Of a stretch of DNA of 64,000 bases, positions 21,033 through 33,482 are shown piece after piece. Below the pieces are notes generated by a model, which had not been told where the DNA came from, did no database searches, and saw only the letters and a list, made by a program, of their open reading frames with translations. Source of the DNA: Bretschneidera sinensis (lineage: Eukaryota > Streptophyta > Magnoliopsida > Brassicales > Akaniaceae). Within the stretch, counting starts at the first letter, position 1. Every line of letters begins with the position of its first letter. The translations under genes and the position numbers were made by a program. Location of the stretch: NCBI GenBank assembly GCA_023935145.1, contig CM043698.1:19843001-19907000 (forward strand), given 5' to 3'.

Positions 21033-24000
21033 TAATCACTTTGCAATAAAACAAGATGTCTTTCTTCAAAGATCATCTTGTCACACGATTATTTGCAATT
21101 CATTTGGAAGGTCTGAAATAAGACTTAATTTGATAGCTATTTAAGAGAAACTTGAAAATTCTGAAAACAACAAAACAAGAACTTACACAATAATGCAATC
21201 GATATCACCATTCAATATAGGAACTGATTTGGTCTCTACCTAAGAAAAACTTGAACATCCTAAAATCTAGAATTCCCACGATAATGCAAGATAAATACAA
21301 TTATTCACCATCCACGCATTCAAACTTTCCATCATGTGAAAAGAGCAAAAGAATTTACCTCCAACTACATAAATGACAATTTTGCAAGTGACTCGACCCA
21401 AAATCAAGTGCTAGACTGATTCCACTAGCTTCCCTTAAGCAAACATAACACGCAGGGAATCTAAAAGCACATACACAAAGAGATAAATCCAAAATTAACA
21501 AACTAGGCGAAAATATATACAGGCAAAAGATAATCTTGAGTGGATTCATATCCAGAAAATAAACAAGATATCTTCAACAGAGGACCCTATCTATCGCCCA
21601 ACTCTTCTCCATTTATAGATCAATCACAAATAAGACTAACTTTACCCATCTACATCAAAACGCAGATCCAAATATTAGTAGTTGAACTTACCAAAAAAAT
21701 CATTAGATCCAAACTGAAGGTCAATCAATGATCAAAGAAACTTGATTTTATGATCCTCACTATACACAAACTACCTTCATAACACCATCATAATCCCAAG
21801 CTATATCTGCCATTGACAAGGGCACCAACTGTAAATACAAATTGGCATTATCTTCAAACAACAAAATCATTAGAACATTAAATGTTACCCAGGTATGTAA
21901 ATGTTGCAAGGACCTACCAGACCCTTTCCCAAACCAACAATGATTTTAACATGGGCATAAACACTCCATAAGAATGCTGACAGAGATTTATCTTCTTTTT
22001 TTTTATAAATATTCTGACAAAATTATATAGCTCAGTCACAATCAAACATACTCTTCAACAACAACGGAACCAAAGTTGAGAGATAACCCCACTTTATACC
22101 TCTACCGCTCTACCTCTCCTACTACAAAAGAAGATCCAGCAATCAAACCAAACAAGATCTAATAGTCATCAGAATCATAATAGAAATCCATGATACTATT
22201 GATAAAAAATATCAACCCCTCCTTCACAAGAAGGCTGACAGACTGTGCCGACAGACAATTATATACCTTAGACTCTGCCTTGTCTCCACGTAATCTACAA
22301 GGCACAGATACGAAATTATTAGACCATCCATCTACAGCACCAGTCCAATAGATGAAACTCGATGCAAAGGAAGAGGGCATGTCAAAATATAAAGATAACC
22401 ATATTAAGGGAAATAGAAAACTAAAAACAAAAAACAAATCCAATGAATTATCATCACTTCTCCACTACATCAGAAATAAGTCTCTTTACTACCTAGCTAC
22501 TACTAGAATTGGCCACGAAGCAGCTACATTAAAACATTAAGGAACAAAAAGGAGAAGAAAGGAAGGAAAAAAAATGCATATAGAAAGGTTTGAAGAAATG
22601 GAATACTCCACGCAATGAAAAGGTTCTAATTTCATACATGCAAAACCCAATGGAAATCTTAACCACCAGAGCACCTTAAATTAGCCACATACCAATACTT
22701 CAGCATGCCAAATTCTAGTTACACTCCAGAAACAGCAAGACAAACCACAATATAATACTCCAGACTTCGTCCCCATCGAGCTTCAGAATCACCTAATGGA
22801 AAATAACGGAAATAGATTGCAAAAATGACCTATGACCACATAATTCATATACGTACAAGAGAAATGACAAACTAGGACAAAAGTCTATAAATAAAAAACC
22901 TGCCCGAAATAATACATGAACCCTAAATCCAAGGAGCCTGAAAAGCAGCACAACCTTCAAAGAAAGATTAAAACTAGACATGAACGATACTCGTCCCCTT
23001 ATTAGGAAAGGTCTTATTATTGGCATATAATTGCCAAGCACCACCACCAAGAGCCATACGAGTTTGTTTCATGCAAAAGATTTGCCCTGACTACATATAT
23101 GTTATTTCTTTTACAAGTAACCTTCATACACGTTATTGGAACCAGTACATTATTGGTTAATTAATGCAAAGCAATAGAAGCACACTGGATATATTAAATT
23201 AAGCAAAAAAAACTATCAGACTTCCGAAGAAACGAAAACCATAATAATCATGAACCCACATCGCAATCCATATAACTATTGATCAAAAACATGTCATAAC
23301 AAATGATCCTTCAAAAGAATGCTGTCAGAGAGAAATATATAACTTGAACTCTGACTTGTCTCTCTGTAAACCTATAAAGCATAGATATGATACAATTAGA
23401 ATACGTATCCACAGCACTTGTCCAAAAGATGAAACTAGATGCAAATAAAGAGAGAATGTTTAAAGATCACCACACGAAAGTAACAACTAATTCTTAACAA
23501 AAACCAATACCAACAAGTTATTACTTCTCAGCTACACCATAAAAAAATCTCTTTACTATCCAAAGACAACTAGGATTGTAACAAGAAGGAGCTAGATTAA
23601 AACATCACCATTACTAAAAAGGAAGGAGAGAAATACATAGAAAAAGTTACAAGAAATAAAACACTCGACTCAATGAAGAATAGCCTAAACTTCAAGTAAA
23701 TGAAGATTGTAACAAACTGAAACAAACGGTCCGCAAAGAGAAATAATCCAAATTAACAAGTACTTACGCAAAGAGAAATAATCCAAATTAACAAGTAGCA
23801 AAAAATATATACACGCAAAAATGATTTCTAATCTGAAAAAAAAAATATATCTTCAAAAGAGAACCCCCTCAATCACCCAACTTTTCATCAACCATATATA
23901 AATCACAAATAGCCCCAACTTCTTAATAAAATCCACTCTCTTCTCTCCCAATATACCACAGGTGTTTAAAGCCCCCAAATCAATGTCACAAGTGGGATCA

Positions 24001-24900
24001 AGCTCAAGCCTCTTTCTTTTGGGGAGAATGGGACATTTTGAGAAAAATGCATCTAGAGAATTTGGATGTTATTTGTAGGCCAAGAGTGGAGGTAAGCCTA
24101 GGCTAATACTTTTTGAGCCTTTTAATCTTGCTCTGTTGGAAAATTTTCATCTACTCACAGTACTTCACCTTTTCAGTCCAATATAGAAAAGTTATATTTT
24201 AAATTTGAAGCCTAGGTTTAACTGAGAAGGTGACTGAACCAGTAACATTTCACTATGTAAAGGTGACTAAAAAGGATGGAAGCAACCTTCCACATCATTT
24301 TCTTGATTTCCTCTTATTGGACTGAAAAGGTAACTGAAAAGAGTAATAATTTAAATACTAATTTCTCTTCCCGAGAACATGAAATGTTACCCATATAGGT
24401 TTATGTTGCAAAGAGCTACCATACTCTTACCCTTACTAGCAATGATTTTAACATGGGTATAAAATTGACAGGCACCACTACCAAGAGCCATATGATTCAT
24501 TTTCAACATGAAAAGATGATACATGAATCCCAATAAAAAATGGGAAAGTTAAAAATTTTAAGGTACTAACAAATACTTCGAATATTAAAATCAGACTTCT
24601 TCTCTTCATGAAATCTAGGGACAAGCACCACCAGGTAGGTTTATGTTGCAAGGAGCTACCATATACTCTTACCCTTACTAGCAATGATTTTAACATGGGT
24701 ATAAAATTGACATGCACCACCAACAAGAGCCATATGATTCATTTTCAACATGAAATGAAGATACATGTATCCCAATAAAGAAAAAGAAAATGTTTGAAAA
24801 TTTAAGGTATTAACAAAATACTTCGAATATAAAAATCAAACTTCTCTTCATAAAATCTAGGGACAAGCACCACCAGAGGGATTTAAAATCGAACTTTTCT
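21033..24900. other. A-rich non-coding block with diverged internal duplications
   Basis: No coding gene was seen. Segments recur at distance. A run near 21480-21650 (AAAATATATACAGGCAAAAG, then TCGCCCAACTCTTCTCC) matches 23750-23910. A run near 22200-22440 (ACAGCACCAGTCCAATAGATGAAACTCGATG, here abbreviated) matches 23320-23450. At 24395-24880 a unit of about 240 bp is tandemly repeated (AGAGCCATATGATTCATTTT at 24484 and 24727). Candidate exon ends on the minus strand (for example GAG followed by GTAAATTC at about 21357) hint at a spliced non-coding transcript, but this is inference. Confidence 0.45.
24395..24880 (+). repeat. Tandem duplication of about 240 bp
   Basis: Both copies contain TAGGTTTATGTTGCAA, GCAATGATTTTAACATGGGT and AAGAGCCATATGATTCATTT in the same order. 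Confidence 0.8.
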
Positions 24901-26360
24901 TCATTAAATGTACGGACAATCACCAGAAGAGGGACGAGAATTTCAACTCCCGCTCAATTCTAATCTCAAAGCTCCAACTCCATGCTTCATAGGACAAAAA
25001 ACTACAACATTTGCCAACATGGAATTCAATTAAAATTAGAATACCAATGGATAGGCATCACCAAAGGGACAAAAATAACTACAATGTAGGCAACATGAAA
25101 TTCACTTAGAATTAGATTTTAGAATAAGTCTTCCTTCCAAAACCAATGGACAAGCAACACTAAAGGGACAAAAAAATACAATGTTTGCCCGGAAGAATTA
25201 GTCTTTTCCTAAAAAAAAATGGACAGCACCATCGAAGGGTGTTTCCCCACGTGTACTTCAACTGAAATTATAATTCAGTACTAGTCTCTCCTCAGGCACC
25301 ACCGAAGGGACAAAAAAATACAAAGTTTGCCAACATAGAATTCAATTGCAATTAGAATTCAAAATTATTAACAGCACCACCTAAGGGACAAAAAATACAA
25401 TGTTTGCCAGCATAGATTTCAATTTAGAATTATCTCTTCAGAAAACCAATGGATGGCACCACCTAAAGGGCAAAAAAATACAAAATTCAAAATTAATATT
25501 TCTTCCGAAAACAGAAAAGACAAAAAATAAAATGTTTGCCAACATGGAATTCAATTGAAATTATAATTCAAAATTAGACTTCTCTTTAGAAAGCCAATTA
25601 AAAGAAACCACTGAAGGGACAAAAAACACAATGTTTGCCAGCATGGAATTCAATTGAAATTAGAATTCAGAATTAGTTTTTTCTTCACAAATCCAATGAA
25701 CAGGCACCACCGAAGGAAAAAAAAAATAAAATGTTTGACGGCATGGAGATTAATTGAAATTCAAACTCAGAATGAGTCTTTTATTTAGAAAACCACAGCC
25801 ATCAAAAGGGGGAAAATGCATTGTTTTCCCACATAGAATTTAATTGAAATTAGAATCCATAATGTCTTTTCTTACAAAATCTAATAGACAGGCACCACCA
25901 CCGAAGGAGAAAAATTGCAATGTTTTCCCCATGAAATTTAATTGAAATTAAAATTCAAAATTAGTCTTTTCTTCAAGAAAACCAATGGACATGCACCACC
26001 ACCGAAGAGACAAAAAATACAATGTTTGCCGGCATGAAATTTGACTGAAATTCGAAACAACCACCGAAGAGACAAAAAATACAATGTTTGCCGGCATGAA
26101 ATTTAACTGAAATTCGAAAATAATTAGTATTTTCTTCATAAAACCGACAGACAAGCACTAGACCTACACCAAAGGGACAAAAAAATACAATGTTTGGCGA
26201 CATAGAATTCAATTGAAATTAAAATTCAAAATTAGTCTTTTCTTTCGAAACCAATGAATTGTATTGAAATTAGAATTCAGAATTAGCCTTTTTCATAAAA
26301 CCAATGAATTCGATTGAAATTAGAATTCAGAATTAGCCTTTTTTATAAAACCAATGGACC
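24900..26360. repeat. Degenerate tandem array of about 100-bp units
   Basis: About 13 imperfect units. Each holds a GGCACCACC(GA)AAGGGACAAAAA stretch, then ACAATGTTTGCC, then a CATGGAATTCAATTGAAATT stretch, then AGAATTCAGAATTAGTCTTT. The ACAATGTTTGCC-type core is found near 25010, 25080, 25180, 25318, 25395, 25520, 25630, 25730, 25820, 25915, 26020, 26080 and 26190. Spacing is 60-135 bp and not a multiple of three, and stops occur in all frames, so it is not a coding repeat. All units share one orientation. Confidence 0.85.
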
Positions 26361-26486
26361 GCAGCACAGAAGGGATATAAATTCCAAGATCCCTCAATCC
26401 GAACCAACGTAAATGTTGTAACAAACAGCAAAGCAAAACATGCCAGAACAGAAATTTGATTGACATTAGAACAACATACCTTCGCC

Positions 26487-26566
26487 TTCTTGTTGACGCG
26501 TTCTATAAGGCGGTGGTTGCTTCTTGTTGACGCGTTCTATAAGGCAGTGGTTGCTTCTTGTTAGGT
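26487..26566. repeat. 34-bp tandem repeats containing ACGCGT, pair 1
   Basis: TGTTGACGCGTTCTATAAGG occurs at 26491 and again at 26525, giving a period of 34 bp, with GTGGTTGCTTCT between copies. The same unit with small changes occurs at 26993-27056. Confidence 0.9.
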
Positions 26567-26992
26567 TTTCAAAGAATCTTGTGAGCCCCTCGCGTTGAGA
26601 TGCCAGCAAGTCACAAAACGGAATTTCACAATCCACAAGAAATACTCTTGCACAAATTCTCACGATAACCCAGAAACGGTTGGACCTTTAGGTGCTGGCA
26701 CCTGAATTTGTAGGGTGCGAAAGGATCCAGTGACACATTGATGGTGAGGGGTACAAAGAAGGAGGGTTCCCAAAGTTTCTGGAGAAATCTGAGCCACATA
26801 CACACTGATTAAACCCATTTTAATCATGTGAGTGTTTAGGGTTCGAGGAAGGGGAAGAAATGGGTTAGAGAGGCTAAAAATATATGGGTGAGAGACATGG
26901 CAGGGTTAGGGGTTATAATCCGGGTCTTCGACCCGGGCTTTAGTGTTCCAATAGATTCAAGAACAAGATATAAGGTGGTTGCCCTTCGCACT

Positions 26993-27056
26993 TGCTTCTT
27001 CTTGACGCGTGATATAAGGTGGTTGTTGCTTCTTCTTGACGCGTGATATAATTGAA
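26993..27056. repeat. 34-bp tandem repeats containing ACGCGT, pair 2
   Basis: CTTGACGCGTGATATA at 27001 and 27035, period 34 bp, linked by AGGTGGTTGTTGCTTCTT. These are clearly related to pair 1 about 510 bp away. Confidence 0.9.
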
Positions 27057-27060
27057 ATCG

Positions 27061-30000
27061 AGATGCGCTCAAATTGGAAACCAAATTGATTACTTTTTAT
27101 TGTGGGTTAAAGAAAGAATGCGTCTGCATGTAATGATGTGTGTAGAATATTTTTCCAAATCAAATAACTGTGTTTCAGTACTTCACCATCTTTTCTTTTT
27201 TATAGTAATAAATATTAACAATGAAATATGCCCCACACAAGCATTATGCAACATTACCTTTAATATATCGCTATTAGGTCCGGTTTGGGATAATTGGTTT
27301 TTTTGTTTCTGTTTGTTGTAAATATAAACTAACTCAAACACCCTAAAATCAGTTTATGAAATGTTTTATGTTTATAAAATTTGAATATTTTTCAAAAATA
27401 TTGTTTTGTTGTTGTTTTACCAAACACTAAACAGTTTATAGCTTTATTGAAGTTTTATCATAAACCATTTAAAAAACCATATACCATATCTACTGCTAGG
27501 TAAAAAGTGGGACCAAGTGAGTTTTAGGTGAAAAAAATAAAAATTATGTCTTCCACTCTCACATTTATTTAAAATGCTTTAGGGTCTTTTTGGTCTATTA
27601 GTGAATATAGTTTGGTAGAGTTCATGGTTTATCAAAACTATAAAATTTAGCTTATGATTTTAGGTCTAAATAAGTTTTTTTAAACTATTTTCAATTTTTA
27701 ATTTATAAAAAAAATTCACCTTAAAAAAATAGGTATTTGGTTGAACTTCTGCTGCAAAGAAACCTAAATGGCTTACAAGCTTGATGAACCCATTTTTTTT
27801 TCAAAGACATTTTTCAAATATTAAAAATGCATAAGAGTATTAAAATTAAGACGATGCATTTCAAATGTGTATGTCTTTATTGTTAGGATGTATCCTTCAA
27901 ATTTATTGTTATAATAAATTTATAACAATAAAGATATCTATTGTGTTTATGTTCCTGTTGAATTTTTGAGTTTTTACAAAACATAATAATTAAGAAGTCA
28001 AATTATATAATTATATGGGTTTATAGAGTTTTTGGACCAGTTGTAACCTTCGAGAACACCAAGCCTTGAGCTAGCCAGAGTTAGAAATTGCCCTAAGTTA
28101 CCATCCAAGAATAGCCAACCACCTTATTGTCTCGCTTGATTACAACCCTACGCTACCAAACTCAACCTTAAGAGAAACCACTGCATGTAAATATAGAAAC
28201 AAATAACATCTAATTATTTTTCAATGTGAGATTTCCCTTCATATGGGCAAATACCACGTGACATTAATGCTCTCTAGTTGTACTCAATTTCATGTTATAT
28301 ACTAAGATCGTGTTCCATTTTTAATTTGTAGATGATGATAATATAAATTAAATATTAATTAACGTGAGTTTTTGGATTAGTGATTATTTCTAGTTTCTCT
28401 ATATAAAATATTTAAATTAATTTTCTTTTCTGTCAATATACAAAATAAAAAAATATATTAGTTTCATTGTCCAGTTATGCATTTTATGATATTAATCATC
28501 GTATTTGGATGCTGATTGAAAAACGTTAGCAAAGTTTCATGGGATTATCCAATGAAACTAATGGAGACCTCAAAAGAAAATTTTAAATCAAAATTTGGTG
28601 AATAACATTATATATGGAAAGAATAGGCAAAATCATAACACAAGTTTTTGCCAAAAAAATCATGCATTACTACCATTTTAAAACAAATTTTTGAAAATAA
28701 GTGTATATTTATATTTTTTTTTTCTTTTCGTTTTAATAAGAAGTGGATATATACTAAGATAAAAAAAAAAAAAAGACAGCCTCACTTAATAAATCTGCTA
28801 GTCGGTGATTATATCCATAGATCCTAAGTATCCCTCACAAACATTAATGTTCTTGATGCGAATTGTGATATCGGAAGTCCTTATTCAATATATGTTTGTT
28901 ATTCGATAAAGTTTTGGTTTAATGATAAAAAAAAAATTAAGATCGAGAAACTATTAGTGGTGGATCAAATTTTTTTTGTTAGTGGGGTAGTATATATGCA
29001 CATTCATATCATTTAAGTGAATAGTAAATATACTTATGTAAAAACAAAATTAATATAAATACTAATGATATTTTAAAAAAAAAACTTATTTTTATATTTC
29101 TAGATTCGAATACATGATTTTTTTTTCCATACAGTTCAAGATCATTAACATTTTTCTTTCATTATGAAAGCTAACACAAAAACACTTGTACTAGTATGTC
29201 CATAACGAACAACAAAAAGATTTTTTTTTTTTCAATAATCAGACATAAACCTTAACGTGTTGAGTTAAGAAGAAACTACTTTAAATTAATGTTAAGTTCA
29301 GAAAAAATTTAAACAATGCATTACTTGCAGCCCAATAATCTATTTTTTATAAGTTACAACCTAGTAATTTGTTTTAAAATGTAAGGTTAAAAATGGACAG
29401 TTCACCAAACTGTAAAACATTCTTAATTCTATTATTGGGTTAGTGGTGATGTCATTTCCACAAATGACTTACTTACCAATGACTCCTGTACTTAATTACC
29501 ACCCAAAAAAAAATTGCTACTATGTAAGATAATGCAATTGAGAGAACCTAGAAAGCTATAACCTAAAGACAAAATCACACAGAAAAATGAAACATCGGGC
29601 AAATGCATTGACCAACACGTACTTAAGATTCAAAAAAGAAAAAAAATCTCATACTCACAACAAAAGATGACAACTAGATTTAAAGTTTAAAAATGATAAA
29701 AATATTACATGTACCACTTAACATATATTGAAAACAATTCATAATTTTCAAAAATTTTAACATCAAAGATTTTGAAATTCAAAAACCCATTAAAAGACAG
29801 GATTAAGACCCAAACAGGAGGGAAAATTACATTACTGTCAAGAACCATATATATAATTCTTACCTATAACTTTTAATTTCTAATAAAACCCATTTGAGGG
29901 TCAAGAAAATAAGAACTACTATGCCGAGAGAGAGACCAACATGAAGAGACCCAAGCAACCAAAGTAGCAATTGAAATGGAGATGAGTAGAGGACCACCGT

Positions 30001-30579
30001 TTCTCATAGAATGTTTGAGCGTTTGTGTGTTGGGGTTTCAAATTTCTGGAAACAATTATAAATTTTAAATGATGGAAAATTTGTAAACATCCTTAAAATT
30101 AATTAATTTTTCAAAAATCAAATGGGAACAGTTGCCCTGCACCCACCTTGTATCCACCCCTGCATACCACAATAACAAGATTTCAAGTTCAATTCCTACA
30201 GTATGCGGATTATTTGTTCGATTTATGTATCGATTATTTATCTTACTTTGGATAGATTATGGTAGTACTACTGGCTGTATATAGCATTATTTCAATAAAA
30301 AAATGTCAAATAAAATTGTGATCTTAATTACTTGGCCTAGTGGTCTCTATGTTCTCTGCATATAGAAAATATGAAAAATCTAAGTTCAATCACTTCCTCA
30401 CCGAGACACCAAAATATAAAATCTCATTAAATCGTCTCACTTATTTCAAATTCAAGCAAATTATTTGAGGTGTCTAAATAACACAAAGATAAATCTATCC
30501 CTAATTATTCATTATACACAACATATTTAACTAAAAAAAACACTTATTTTAAATTTAATCACTTTAAATTTAATCACAA
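27061..30579. other. AT-rich intergenic DNA with decayed repeats
   Basis: No gene was recognised. A 13-bp-arm palindrome is at 27902-27932 (TTTATTGTTATAA and complement). Two segments with tRNA-like promoter boxes (about 30160-30220 and 30330-30430, for example TGGCCTAGTGGT followed by AAGTTCAATCAC) may be SINE remnants. The rest is homopolymer-rich and featureless. Confidence 0.45.
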
Positions 30580-31465
30580 AGGTCTCGTTTGGTTCACAGA
30601 CAAAATTACAATAGGATAAAATTAGAATTAATATGGTATATAATAAAGAGGATTAAAGAGGTAATACCTTAATATTATATTTGGTTCATAAGATTACTTG
30701 ATTAGATTAAAGTGATATAAAAAGTCTAAGTACTAAAATATCCTAATACTATTCATCATCTTTAATAATTTCTAATTTCTTCACTAACTCTAAAATTAAA
30801 TTATAATTAGTATATTTTTATAATAATAATAATAATAGTAATAGTGATTATAATTACTATAATAATATTTTTATAATTATAATTATAAGAATGATAATTA
30901 TATCAGTATTATAATCATTATTATTACAATTATAATAAGAATTATTATTAATTATTATCATTATCATGTTATAATAATAATAATTATTATTATTATCATT
31001 ATTATTAATATTATAATAATAATTATTTAATTAATAGTATCCTCCTTAAAATTTTTATTATAGTTATTATCATTATCATTTTAATGTTATTATAATTATA
31101 ATAAATAATATTAATATTTGTATTATTATACTATTATTAAAATTACTACTATAATTATTAATAATGTTATTTTACTATGATTATAAGAAAAAATATTATT
31201 ATTACGAGTATTATTATAATTATGATAATGATAATCATTATCATTATTATTGTTTTTATTATTCAAGGTTAAAAAAACAAAAAGTAAAATTTTAGTCACG
31301 AGTGTGATAGATTCTATCTCATAAAGGTGTGGGACAAAAAAGGTGGAATTAAGACTAATTTTTTTCCACTTTATTAATCCCACATAAATAATAAAACACC
31401 CGACCAAATAAAAAATAAATATTCATATAACATTAAAATAGTCTAAGCTCAGCAACCAAACAACC
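30580..31465. mobile_element. MITE-like element with an AT-trinucleotide core
   Basis: The left end reads GGTCTCGTTTGGTTCACAGA. The right end, on the minus strand, has GGTTGTTTGGTTGCTGAG. The ends are roughly inverted around GTTTGGTT. The core (about 30815-31260) is a cryptically simple ATT/TTA/TAA sequence. A relative in opposite orientation lies at about 17700-18046, sharing the end and an inner block like TTCATAAGATT...ATTAAA. No transposase is present. Confidence 0.5.
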
Positions 31466-33110
31466 ATAAACATAATTCATCCATTCAAAGAAACGGAAAA
31501 TGTCAGACCGACCAGCATTGATCTACATCACAAAAGATCCAAAGATCGTCGAACCTCCATTGCTGATCATGAAGAGCCCATCATCCTTGTCATTCCTTGC
31601 TAAGAAGAAGAGATCTGTGAACTCAATTCAGGCTCTCTCAACTGAGGCACTGTTCTCTTCTTGATACTGAAGGCCTCAAGGATTCCCCAATGAATCTTGT
31701 GGCCTCAACTCGAGCAAACGGGCCTGAGTTTGTGGATATTTCATTCAAAGAAAATGTTGGGATCAACTTCAACTTCAATGGGTTGGCTATATCTGGCATT
31801 GACATGCTCTCTGGAAATTAAGAAAGTTTCAGCATTCTTGAGGTTTGCTCGTCTTCTTTAGAAGCTGCAACTTTTTTATTTATTTATTATATATTTTTAG
31901 ATCCTTTTGCATTTCTTGTTCTTGTTCTATGTTTCTTTTCCTTCTTTTCTTGTATGAGCTTCATTTTATTGAGAACATTTTTTTTTTGTTCACGTGAAGA
32001 TTGTTATAGATGGACTGGATGATGAGACTTACCGAGCCAAAGAGAGTCTGAGAGATCGATCTTTACAACTTAACCTTTATAAGGCAAAAGATGATCTCTC
32101 TGCAGGCTGTTATGTTCTGACAGACCAAGTAGGGAGTGATTGTGATCAAGAGGAATTTAATGGTGGTGATGCTTCTGTTGGCTATAAAGATGCTTGTGAT
32201 AATTTTTAAGAAGAAGAAGATGGAATAGAGTTAGGTGCATTGGTTGATGAACTTCGTAGGGCTGAGCAAGATGAGTCTTGAAGAGGAGATAAATGACTGG
32301 ATTTCTAGGGAAACACATTCAATTCTATGGCAGAGATGATGATAGAGGATGCTCTTTCCTGAGGGACATGACCATTGAAGGCATATGATTTTGGTGACAC
32401 CAACTATTTTGGAATCTGGGCATTTTTTCTTGAGTTTGCTTTTTTCTATTGTTTTGCTTACTCTCTTTTTGGGTTTATCAGAATTTAAACATGCGAGTTA
32501 CTGCTAGAAAGATGTTTATCTGCTACCAATGAGAGTCCAGTTTCGTTTATGTTGGAAAGATAGTAATTGATACTCGGATCATCACTTATTACTTTTTTAC
32601 TTAACTTTGATTTAAATTGTTTTATATAAATTATTTTAAAAACATGAATTTTTTTTAGAAACTTTTAAATTCTATTTATGTATATATATAAAAAAAAATT
32701 AAATTTCTTTAATGATTTAACATTAGAAAAAATATTCATTTAATTGGCAAAACAGTGAAAGTGACAATAAGGAGTATAATTTTCATCAATTTTCAAATTT
32801 CATGAAAATGAAATTCGTTTGGTAGCAAAATGATTATGCGATTTCTTTTAACCCTGCTGATGAATGCCGCATACATCTCACAACTGTTAATTCTTTTTAA
32901 GTAGCTAAAACACCTGTTGTGACTTTTGAGTAGTCCATTCTGATTTATGTGCTGTAAATAGTCAAATAAAAATCAGTCTGCTCAATGAAAGTAAAGCCTG
33001 ATGAAATGGAACTGTGATTAGAGTATATGTGAACAATATCACTATATTTTGCAGAAAAAAGACAGAAAGGAACTCTATAGGTTGCAGTCTTGCTTTTCAC
33101 TATATATTAT
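31466..33110. other. Intergenic DNA with unrecognised coding fragments
   Basis: Holds the fragments listed at 31500-32280 and otherwise AT-rich sequence without a recognised gene, up to the copia element. Confidence 0.4.
31500..32280 (+). pseudogene. Decayed coding fragments of unknown family
   Basis: A 55-codon frame opens at ATG 31500 (MSDRPALIYITKDPKIVEPP...) and stops. After a +1 shift a codon-like frame continues (DTEGLKDSPMNLVAS...VDISFKENVGINFNFNG) to TAA at about 31820. A third piece at 31994-32209 (frame with IVIDGLDDETYRAKESLRDR) stops and resumes as EEEDGIELGALVDELRRAEQ. Base composition and amino-acid texture look coding and unlike the surrounding AT-rich DNA. I do not recognise the family. 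It may be a broken gene, a retrocopy, or exons of a gene with poorly seen introns. Confidence 0.35.
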
Positions 33111-33450
33111 TGTTGGTGATTTGCATCAGGTGCTGCTGCACCACTCTGTCTTTACTGCCCTTGTTAGCTGCTGTCATTACTACCTCTTGTCAGCTGCATT
33201 TACTACTTCATGTTCTTTGTCATTTACTAGCCCATGTTATCAGTCATTACTACCCCATGTGTGCTGTACCATATATTAGTTGTTTTTGTTTATTTTTTTC
33301 TGCAGCTTTACTTTTCAGTTCTTGTTCTTATATATATTGTAAGCTGATGCATTATGAAAATAGAATTCCTGATTACATTTTCTGTGTATCTTCCTCCATT
33401 CTCTCATTGTCCTAAGAAAATTCTTGTTCTTTCATTTTTTAAAACTAACA
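33111..33450 (+). repeat. 5' LTR of the copia element
   Basis: 340 bp with TG...CA ends. It matches the 3' LTR except for about ten substitutions and an extra 6 bp (TTGTTC) near 33320. Confidence 0.96.
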
Positions 33451-33482
33451 ATTGGTATCAGAGCTTTATTCTTGAGGGATCA

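Larger units (their letters stand above)
26480..27060 (-). ncRNA. Candidate first exon of a minus-strand transcript (tentative)
   Basis: On the minus strand this segment reads like a 5' leader, with CGAACCCTAAACACTC and CT-rich stretches. It ends at about 26480 in AAG followed by GTATGTTG, a good donor site. It is less AT-rich than the block it adjoins and holds both pairs of ACGCGT repeats and a CCGGGTC-TTC-GACCCGG hairpin at 26920-26936. Short open frames exist, but none resembles a known family. It could be the start of a long non-coding RNA running through the block to the left, or a promoter and 5' UTR of a lost gene. Confidence 0.3.

Noticed and set aside
23300..23380. Hairpin resembling a miRNA precursor (TGTCAGAGAGA with TCTCTCTGTA)
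   Set aside because: The pairing is short with a large imperfect loop, and the sequence does not match miR156 or another family I know.
25948..26212. Minus-strand frames in the 100-bp array with repeating wording
   Set aside because: The repeat period is not a multiple of three and most units contain stops; the wording simply echoes the DNA repeat.
33014..33415. 133-codon frame upstream of and in the copia 5' LTR
   Set aside because: It lies mostly in the LTR and recurs in the 3' LTR; it is LTR sequence, not a gene.
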